The position numbers and the translations under genes were made by a program. From JAABPW01 sp037132275 (GTDB lineage: Bacteria; Verrucomicrobiota; Kiritimatiellia; CAIKKV01; CAITUY01), in contig JBAXPK010000003.1 in NCBI GenBank assembly GCA_037132275.1, positions 12,732 through 76,731 on the forward strand: 64,000 bases of DNA, in the 5' to 3' direction. How positions within the stretch are numbered: position 1 is the first letter of the stretch; the number at the start of each line of letters is the position of its first letter. Under the pieces are notes generated by a model. That model was not told where the DNA came from and did not search any database. It was given only the letters and a program-made list of their open reading frames with translations. Shown here in pieces: positions 27,342 to 35,900 of the stretch.

Positions 27342-28235
27342 CTATTGCGCGATTCGCTGCCTGAGCCGCTCGATTGTCAAAGGGGCAGAGCCCTCAAAGT
27401 GGTTGTTGGCGAACACCCAGACGTTGCGTTTACGCGTCTTCAGGCTCCTCACAACCGTGGCCAGCGCGTCGAGATCGGCATCACGGGGTTCGGCGATCTG
27501 ACTCCATTCCTTGCCGGTACGTTCCTCGATCTTCTCCCGGTTCGGGCCATGCAGCCGGATGACCGACGTATCGGTCAACAAATCCTCATGGCGACGGAAA
27601 ATTTCAATAACCGGCGGCATGTAGTAGCCCTGCTCGAAAACGTGGGCCAATCCTTTTTCGCGCAGAAAACTGAAGTATTGCCCATTCAGGTAGTTGGGGT
27701 TACGCGACTCGACACACCAGCAGAACCCCTGGGGCAATTGGCTGACGAAGGCACCAAACTTCTCCTCAAATGCGGCCTGCGATGGCATTTTATCCCGGTT
27801 CAGGTATTCAAACTGGAACATCATCGGCCCGAGGTACGGGCGTAGCGGTGACAGGACATCCAGGAAGGACTGGAGCAAATCCATGGACAAGAAGTGTGGA
27901 TTCGGGATCAGCGGGTCTGTTTTGGACTTTGGCCGGAAGTGGGACAACGTGAGCGCGTTGGGCATTTTTACCCCGAATCGGAACCCGGCCGGCACAACCG
28001 AAGCGTAGTCGGCCACCGTCTTGGGCTGAGGCAGAACGACCTTCCCCGGCCCGAAAAGGCTCCAGAACCATTGGTCGATTTCGACACAATCGTACTTCCG
28101 GGAATATTCGGCCAGATAATCAGGATGCGGGGCATCGGAGTAAACCAAGCCCCGCCAGGACTCATACTTCCAACTGCATGTGCCCAGATGGAGATCGCTA
28201 TTCATCACCCCAAATGTCGCACCAATCTCCCCCAT
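27342..28235 (-). CDS. DUF72 (YecE-like) family protein
   Basis: About 297 residues with a TIM-barrel-like fold. Typical segments: LGTCSWKYESW near the start, EIDQWFW, FRFGVKMPNALTLSH, FQFEYLNRDKM, WCVESRNPNYL and a C-terminal VFANNHFEGSAP. The family is widespread and has no established reaction. Start: the ATG at 28235, with GGAGG 7 nt upstream. The upstream hairpin at 28246-28266 touches that ribosome-binding site. The gene ends 35 bp before the SOS promoter of the next gene. Confidence 0.85.
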   Translation of the reverse strand: MGEIGATFGVMNSDLHLGTCSWKYESWRGLVYSDAPHPDYLAEYSRKYDCVEIDQWFWSLFGPGKVVLPQPKTVADYASVVPAGFRFGVKMPNALTLSHFRPKSKTDPLIPNPHFLSMDLLQSFLDVLSPLRPYLGPMMFQFEYLNRDKMPSQAAFEEKFGAFVSQLPQGFCWCVESRNPNYLNGQYFSFLREKGLAHVFEQGYYMPPVIEIFRRHEDLLTDTSVIRLHGPNREKIEERTGKEWSQIAEPRDADLDALATVVRSLKTRKRNVWVFANNHFEGSAPLTIERLRQRIAQ

Positions 28236-28245
28236 CGTCAAACCT

Positions 28246-28309
28246 CCGTTCGCCTTCGTCGAACGGCTACAGAAGAAAAGAAAGAACGAATATTCCTCTT
28301 CTGCAGCCG
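28246..28309. repeat. two adjacent hairpins upstream of the DUF72 gene
   Basis: 28246-28252 pairs perfectly with 28260-28266 (7 bp, 7-nt loop), and 28264-28276 pairs with 28297-28309 (12 of 13). The first hairpin ends at the ribosome-binding site of the minus-strand DUF72 gene and could affect its translation. A regulatory role is inference. Confidence 0.5.
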
Positions 28310-28416
28310 TCGCACAAAGGGCGACGGGGTAGATCCGGGTAACCGCTCGCTTGCCCCGCCTGCTGGACAGGGGGCGGCAGCGGGAGTGGTGGAGTTACCC
28401 TCCTCCCTCATGTTAG

Positions 28417-28569
28417 TCATCTCTTCGGAACCATCAGCTTGACCGGAGGGGGCGGAAAAGTCGAAAGCGTTGGAGGGTTATTTATATCAATGCAGCACTT
28501 TTTGAATTTCTTGCCGCTACCACAGGGACATGGATCGTTTCGTTTCCTGCCGTTAGGGTTTATGTGCAT
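28417..28569 (-). CDS. 50-residue SEC-C motif micro-protein
   Basis: Reading the minus strand from the ATG at 28569 gives a 50-residue protein whose centre is [16 protein letters not shown], the SEC-C zinc-binding motif with C-x-C and CC ligands as at the C-terminus of SecA. The rest is a short Pro-rich tail. An in-frame ATG 8 codons upstream is an alternative start, and no clear ribosome-binding site was found for either. Stand-alone SEC-C peptides of this size occur in many genomes, with unknown function. Confidence 0.75.
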
Positions 28570-28622
28570 ATGACAGATTATGGCAGGATGCATCAGTGTT
28601 AGGCAACGGGAATAAGAACACT

Positions 28623-28844
28623 TTATTTCTTGTACGCTTTGACTTCCGGATTGGCGACGAGGAAGTCTTTGGCGGAGCGGAACAGGGGACTTCCGACGCT
28701 TGCGGCGGCCATTGTGTTTTCCTGGGCGGCGAGAATGTTGGCTTTAATGGCGGCGGCGGTGGGTTTCTCGATCTTTTTCGAAATGTTGTTCACGGTCAGT
28801 TTCGGGACTTCGGGTTCATTCAGAAGTTTATTGAGATCATTCAT
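28623..28844 (-). CDS. small protein of unknown function
   Basis: 73 residues. AGGAG lies 5 nt before the ATG at 28844, and codon use is normal for the region, so it is probably expressed. The sequence is Ala/Lys/Asn-rich, starts with [16 protein letters not shown] and is predicted largely helical in its middle. It has no signal peptide, Cys or known motif. It lies in the cluster of small genes between the DUF72 protein and the giant secreted protein. Confidence 0.65.
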
Positions 28845-28987
28845 GTCGGCTCCTTTGGTTATTTCAGTGTCAGTGTACCTACATGCCTGGAGCCTGTATA
28901 CATCTCATCTAATCCTCCCTCAAATATCTTGAGGCCCTTGGCAATGTTTATACAGCGCGCGAGGAGGGAGGGTACGATGCGCATGGC

Positions 28988-29321
28988 AGGGTTATACCCC
29001 ATAGAACGCAGCCAAGTGATGACGTATCTTGTTCTCACAAAGTTTAAAAACCATAGGAGCGCACAATGTTGAGATGGGCTGTCACATTCTTTATTATCGC
29101 GATCATTGCCGCAGTTTTCGGGTTCGGCGGAATCGCAGCAGCGGCAACAGACATGGCGAGAATACTTTTTTTCATTTTTCTCGTGTTGTTTGTGCTAGCA
29201 CTCTTCTTCGGTCGCCGACCATCCGCGAAATAGGCCGGGTATGCTTGGGGTTCTTATGTTTCATATTGCATCGTCAATAAAATAGTCCCAACTCCACCCT
29301 TGTTCTATGGGGTAGAACCCT
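28988..29321. repeat. 334-bp unit bounded by 20-nt inverted repeats
   Basis: 28988-29007 and 29302-29321 are inverted copies with 19 of 20 matches (core GGGTTMTACCCCATAGAAC). Each copy is itself an imperfect palindrome (GTTCTA, 5 nt, TAGAAC in the right copy). The unit encloses the DUF1328 gene. No target duplication was found at the ends, so mobility is not shown. Confidence 0.6.
29066..29233 (+). CDS. DUF1328 small membrane protein (YtjA-like)
   Basis: 55 residues: MLRWAVTFFIIAIIAAVFGF, then GGIAAAATDMARILFFIF and a short charged tail. Two hydrophobic helices separated by a GFGG turn and ending in LALFFG match the DUF1328/YtjA family. Homologues are often stress or stationary-phase induced, and the molecular role is unknown. 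AGGAG is 6 nt before the ATG. Confidence 0.85.
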   Translation: MLRWAVTFFIIAIIAAVFGFGGIAAAATDMARILFFIFLVLFVLALFFGRRPSAK

Positions 29322-29581
29322 ACTGCGGAGTCCGTTCGTGGAGCCCGCGTCGGTAATCCCTGAGGCACCGCCCCGGTGAAAGAATAGTAACGCCTCCTGA
29401 TGCCCATACTTTGCCTGCCTGCATCATCATGACTGCGAATAGATCATCACTGTTTCCATCACGGGCTACAGGTGCTAATGTTCCTAAATGGAAGCAGGAC
29501 ACAAAAAATTATCACCCCTAATGCCGACAGACCTGCAGCAGAAATTCGAAGTGGCGCCGTCCTCGGGAATGTGGTGACCCT
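29234..29581. other. 348-bp stretch without a convincing gene
   Basis: It contains the right inverted repeat (29302-29321) of the unit around the DUF1328 gene. Reading frames of up to 60 codons exist on the minus strand but lack ribosome-binding sites and recognisable motifs. Nothing else was seen. Confidence 0.6.
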
Positions 29582-29881
29582 ATGACCAAAATAAAGGGTG
29601 GCGTAAAAGCAAGAAAACCCTGGTTCCTTTATCTCATGGAATGTAAGGACAAGAGCATCTACACCGGCATTGCCGTGGATGTTGAGGCTCGTTATGCGGC
29701 CCACAAAAAGGGTATTGGCGCCCGCTACACCCGTGCTCATCCCCCCAAAAAACTACTGGCCGTGGTCGAATACGCCAGCCGCTCCGCCGCCTCGCAGGCA
29801 GAATATATGATCAAGCAGATGACGGCCCGTGAGAAACGGGAATTCGCTCATAAAGCCAAAGCCGGCAGGACTGACGCCTAG
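29582..29881 (+). CDS. GIY-YIG domain endonuclease-like protein (UPF0213/YhbQ type)
   Basis: 99 residues. The motif pair WFLYLMECKDKSIYTGIAVD (GIY-YIG equivalents LYL and YTG), the Arg in VEARYAAH and the Glu in QAEYMIKQ place it in the small single-domain UPF0213 group. The first dozen residues are Lys-rich. Homologues are implicated in DNA processing; substrates are not settled. The ribosome-binding site is weak (GTGGTGACCCT). Confidence 0.85.
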   Translation: MTKIKGGVKARKPWFLYLMECKDKSIYTGIAVDVEARYAAHKKGIGARYTRAHPPKKLLAVVEYASRSAASQAEYMIKQMTAREKREFAHKAKAGRTDA

Positions 29882-29992
29882 GCGATGGCAGGACAAATCG
29901 ATGACCCTGCCTTGATGCCCCACATGGCTGACTGCTCCTTATAACACGTAGGGAGGGGGTACCGGAACACGAAAGCGTTCCGCTCCGTTAAA

Positions 29993-32900
29993 TCAGCGTC
30001 CGGCTTTGACGCGATAATATCGGTTCGTGGCGGGGGTGAGGCCGGCGACGATCATCCTGTTAGTGATGCTGGTCGGCGGGAAATTGGTGTAGACCACCTG
30101 CCACGCATTGGCTGCCAGATTTGATGAACATTCGAGATATTGCCAGGCTCCTGCCCCACCAATCCAGGTGAGTTGTACTCCATTGGTGACGAGATTGAGG
30201 TTGAGTATGGCAAGGCGGGAGGACGGATTCGTGGGATTCAGGTCGGCAGCGTAAGACTGGAGCAGGGTGAAGCCGTTTACGTTCATCAGGCCGGCCAGAC
30301 CGGCCAGCGTGGGATCAAATCCATAGGCAATAGCCCAGCCATCGGGGATGCCGTTGGTAAGCGATGACCAGGCGGTCGGGTTGAGGCCGTACAGGTATTC
30401 CTGGATGTCGGTTAACCCGTTTGTGGAGTGACTGCTGGTGGAGGTGACGGCGGACAGGCTCCCAAAGTGGGCGCGCACCCAGATGTCGGGCAGGCCGAGC
30501 CCCACGGTGTCGGTCACGGCACCGGTGTAAGTCTCGATGGTGCCACGGGAAGTGAGATCCTTTCCGGCAAGGCCGGGATAGTTGGTCGGATACCGGTAAA
30601 CCCGGAACACGGCGTTCATGAACTGGTCGGTACGCGCCCCGTCGGAGGGAATAGAGCTACCTTGAGCCAACACAGTGGCGGCGACCGGACAGATATACTG
30701 CCAGACGATCTGCCCTGACGACGTGACTTCGAACAGTTTTCCCTTGATCCCCTCGCAGATAAGGGTGTTGCCGTTGGGCTGGCGCTGGCATCCGGAGATT
30801 TCGGAGGAGTAGAAGCTGTTTGAAGGACTTGCCACGTAGAGCCACGTGTTGGAAATTGGGCCATAGGCCGCCCCTGTCGCATTCGTGTAATTCCCGGAGG
30901 CGGTCATCGGCGGCGTAATCTCGTTGATGGTCGAATACCCCCGTCCGATACCGTTGTTGAAGATCAGGATATTCCCGGCGCCAGGACAGTTGGTCGGGAT
31001 CCAGTGAGTATGGTGCTGCTGGTAGAGCATCCGATTGGAGGAGGTGCCGCAGTTATATTGCTCCGGATCCCCCCACCGATAAAGGATATCGCCGCCTTTG
31101 CCGTAGCGGCCGCCCGTGTGGCCAGCGGCCTGGGCTGTTGTGTTGCTGTGGTCAATCACAAACAGTTCATTATTATTCCTGACGCTGAGCATGACTTGAT
31201 CCAACTGGGGGTTGTAGTCTATGCCGTTCACATGGTTCCAGAACTGAGGGATCATGATTCCGGGGCCGTTGACATCGATAAGTTCAGGATGGAGCGCAAC
31301 GCCACCAACACCGTAGTAGTTACTCTTCGATGCACTGTAGTCCTGGATCATGTGGTCCCACATATGCCATTCCCAGACAACCGTGCCGCCATACGGCCGG
31401 GTTGGCTCGACCTCAATCAGGCAATCAGGCAGCATGTAGCCTTGGCTGGAGATGCTCGAGTCGAGCAAGGCCGGATTGAATCCCGCCGCAACAACCTCGT
31501 CATAGGTCTTCTTTTCGGCCACCAGCATCAGGACGTTGCCGTTGGGCAGAACCTTGAAATCGTGGTGATGAATGTAATTCGTGCTGTAGTAGTCAATCGC
31601 CCAGACCATATTGCCATACCAGTCATATTCCTCGATACGCCCCCCTTCCCCGCCGCCTGTCGATGGTCCACCACTCATCACCATGCAGGCACGGAACAGA
31701 TGTCCATTTTCCATCAAGTAGGCCGCCCGGCCCGGCTCGTAGGTGCTGGTCCACATGTGAACATACTGCCCGGCATTGTTGAGCAGGTAGGTGTTAGTCT
31801 GATGCATTGGCGCCATCAGGGTATAGCCGGGATAAGCATTGGTGGTGTTGATGAACAGACCGACGGTCTGGGAAATTTTTTCGGGCCGCATCACCCGGAA
31901 CCCCGTTTGGAACCAGAGGGAATTGGTGTTGGCATCAGGCAACGGCCCCAAGGACCATGACGGATCGCGATTCGAGACCCGGCTGAACCCATAGTAAGCC
32001 TGCCCCCCACCGTTATACCAGGTTCCTCCCCGTAGATTACGGTAGGCCATGTTGCCATAGGCACTGAACAGAGTACCGGTCACCGGGCCTGGCGGGTTGG
32101 TCACGATATTGTTATTGGTACAATAGGCGTAGTAATCACTCGCATACCAGTCGTTCACCCATTGCCAGACGTTGCCGGCCATGTCGTAAAGGCCATAAGG
32201 GTTGGATCCATCACTGGTCTGGTAGGCAGTCTGGCTACCGGGCCAGTTGTAGTCAGACTTGAGACGGAGCGCGCCGTTATAGAATCCAACTGGTGTCGTA
32301 TAGGGATAAACACCACTTTCAAACGGATCGCCCGATCCCTCCCAATTCGCATAGGAACCGTCGGTGTTGCTGTTGGTCCCCCAAGGGAACATGCAGTAAG
32401 GATTGGTCAGGCCGCCACGACCGGCATATTCCCACTCCGCCTCCGTGGTCAGGCGGAAACCGTTCCTGGTAAAATCAACATCACCCGTGTCGAGATTATA
32501 GCAAGGCTTGAACTTGCCACGCTGGCTCAGCCAATTGCAGTAGGCTATGGCGCCGAACCACCTCACGCTGGTGACCGGGTGCAGGCCGCGGTTGTCCCGG
32601 ACGACAAAACTCTTGTTGGTGTACTGGATCCGGCTGTAGACGGAGGCATCGTAAGTGTAGAAATAGTCATTGGTCCCGCCAACGGCATAGACCGTGTTCG
32701 AGCGAACCTCAATGAGACCCTGGTAAAGCGCGGCATTAAGATAGTCGCAGTACTCGCTGACAGTGGCCAGTGTTGTGGCCATGTAGAAGGGGGAAATGTA
32801 TACGCTATGTAACGGAAGTTCATCATTGGGATGCTCCGGATCAACATATCCGAAGGGATCACCCATGATGGTGCTGCCACCCGGAATCCGCACCAGCTTG

Positions 32901-35900
32901 GCACTGAATGTACTGGAGATATTCGTTATTCCGCCACGGACGCAGCGCGCCAGCAGGTTCGTCGTTTTGTCGGCATAACTGGTGACCCCATACTGGCAAT
33001 CCAGGAACCACGCCTCGTTCGTCGTGCCGTGCATGCTGGTACTGGACCAGTAGCGCGAGGAGGTTGCGCCGGGAAAATAGTTCGTATCCAAGGACGGCGC
33101 GACCAGTGTCTCATCGTTGAGGGACTGTAGTTCCTTGATGTTCGGTAACCGCCAGTCGGAATTGCTTCCAAGCGATAGTCCAGCGGCATAGGCAAGCGCC
33201 CATTCCCAGTTGGTTTTAGACGCGATTTCGGCCTGTTGCCAGATCAGGCCCGTATCGGTGTCGGTGATGGTCCCATTGCCGTTGTTGGTGAAATGATGCA
33301 TCGGGCTGGCGAAAGCCGGGGCGGATGCGCCACGGACACAACGAACATGGATACGCCGGGATCCTCCGGCGCTCAAGGTTTCGCTCTTGGGATGGTTACC
33401 GATCCCTCCACCCGCATTGGCCACCCAGATATTGCTCGAATTCCCGACCTGCTGATCCCGCGACCACCAGTATTCCGCGGCCGTCACGGTGAAGTAGTTG
33501 GTATTGAGCGCCGGATTCAAGGCACCCTGGCATGAGATACTGTAGAGTTCATGGGCTGTTGGCAGACGCCAATCGCCATACCCGCCCAGAGTGAGAGTTG
33601 AAGGATAGTTCGTGGCGCTATCCCAGGTCATCTCCCCGCCGTCGGTCTGCTGCCACATCAGACCGGTGACCTTGTCACTGATGGTGCCGTCGCCATTTTT
33701 CCCGTAAGCTGGGGGATGGATTGTAAAATCGGAATCCTCACCAAAAGTATCGGTATAGTTGGTCGTCTGACCGGTGTCGGGAAGGGCGAGCATGCTCCAG
33801 ACGCCCGTGGAACTCGTTGTCGAAGCCACAACGGTATAGGCATAGGTTCCGCTAACCGGCGCACCCGACGGACTGCTGGCGGATGCCCCCACCCCATCGA
33901 CGGCCGCGATATAATAGTTCACGGTTGTGCCCACGGACTTCGCAGGAATCGAGGCGCCATAGACCCCATCACCTGCCGAACTGTCACCATGGAGACCATC
34001 GTCAACCATAGCCACGTTCGTCCAACTTCCCGCTCCACTGGCCACCTTCACGGAAATAGTATCGAGAAAGATCCGGTTGCCGACATTCCCCTCATTGAAC
34101 TGGAACCGCATGAGCAAGTTACTGACCAGATCGCCCGGTTGCAGGCTATAACTGTAGAGCTGATAACCGTGGTTTGCCGCCGTGACTTCACTCAGTCGCG
34201 TCGTATAACCACTACCGGGGTTTAACTGCATGGTCCAACCGACATTGTTACTCACGATGCTTGCCAGGATATAGAACGACACCGTCCCGCTGTTCCCCTG
34301 CGCATCAATGCCTTTTGCCGTCGTAACCATGCTGTCAGACAGGTTGGTTGTACCGTTCTTGAACGTCAGGCCGCAGTTGTTCCCGCTATAATTGGCGTTC
34401 GTCGCCTGTTCAAACGTATTGACATTGATGTAGTTAAGAGTCCAGACGTTGTCGCAGCCAAGCCCATTGGTCCAGGGTTTCACCCCATTCGTCGCCATGG
34501 TCTCCGAGAACATGGTGTTCGTCGCGCCGCTCCCGCTACCGGAGCCATAGGTGAGCGAGACGGAAGTCACGCTGACATCATCGGTGACGGTTGCAGAGAT
34601 CCAGACGGTATCGTTGCTGGTGGGAGATGCCGGAGTGATGGCAGGATTAAGGATTGCCGGTGGATTGGTTGTCGCAGTCCCACCGATGGCACCCTGGAGC
34701 CGCATCCTGATTGAGTACAACGAGCCATGATCTGTGGTAATGAAGAGGGTCTTACGGTCGCTGCCGCCGAATTCCAGGTTGGTCGGCCGTTCCGAATTGG
34801 GCACACTGATTTGTTCGAGTTGTACGCCACTGGCGTCATAGACCAAAACGGCGGCCTCGGGCCCTGTCAGGTAGATGTTTCCCTCGCTATCCATGGTCAT
34901 GCCATCACACGCCACCGACGCGAACGCCGTCTTGTTCGACAGCGCGCCATCTCCATTGACGGCATAGCGATAGACAATACCGGCACCCCAGTCGGCAATA
35001 TACAGGATCTGGCCATCCGTTGTCCCTACGAGCCCGTTGGGCCGAACCATATCGGAGACAACCCGGCTGACATTACTGTTGGCGAGATTGAGGTAATAGA
35101 CGAATTCGCCGCCCTGGATATTGGTATGGCCGAAAAAAATCGGATCGGTGAAATACACGCCGCCGGACGGCGTGATCCACAAGTCATTGGGTTCATTGAA
35201 CGGATGTCCCCCATACGAACCGGCCAGGACGGTGACATTGGTTTGCGGGCTGATGGAGCTTATTCGGCCATTGCCCCCTTCGCAAACGAGCATATTCCCG
35301 GCTGCATCAAAGGCAAGGCCATTGGCCCCGCCTGAATTTGTGCGAACAATGGAAAGCTGGTTCGCCACAGACCATTTGTAAATAGTGTTCGACGGGATAT
35401 CCGAAAAGAAGATGTTTCCCGCCGCATCGACCGCCGGACTCTCGGTGAAATGGAGGCCGGACACCGCCTGCGTCATGGAGGATCCCGAAGCGATAACACT
35501 GAGATGAACCGTGTAGGAGAGGGTAGTGGTCGGTGCGCCGGAAGGATTGCTGGCGGCATTATCAAACTCATCCTTAGCGGAGAGGTAGTAATTCACCACC
35601 GTCCCCGCGGCATACGCCGGGATCGTCGCGCCATAAACCGAGCCGGTCTTGGACATCGCGGTCGTATTGGTACTGGTTCCGACAATCGTGATGAGCGACA
35701 CAGACACGACCGTGCTGTTTGTGGTAACCGACGCCGTAACCCAAACTGTATTCGTTGCGGTAGGTGCCGCCGGAGCGAGGGTAATGCCGCTGATGGTTGG
35801 AGCCGAAACATAGAGGGGCACCCCCCCGGCGATCGTGGTTGTTCCTGTCAGGAGACGCCCGGACAATGCCGGATGGTTGGTGCTGTAGCGGGTGGCGCGG

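Noticed and set aside
31877..32905. Reading the FGE-like domain as a working sulfatase-maturation enzyme paired with the sulfotransferase domains
   Set aside because: The catalytic Cys pair is missing and no sulfatase gene is in the window. A binding role for the fold is more likely.
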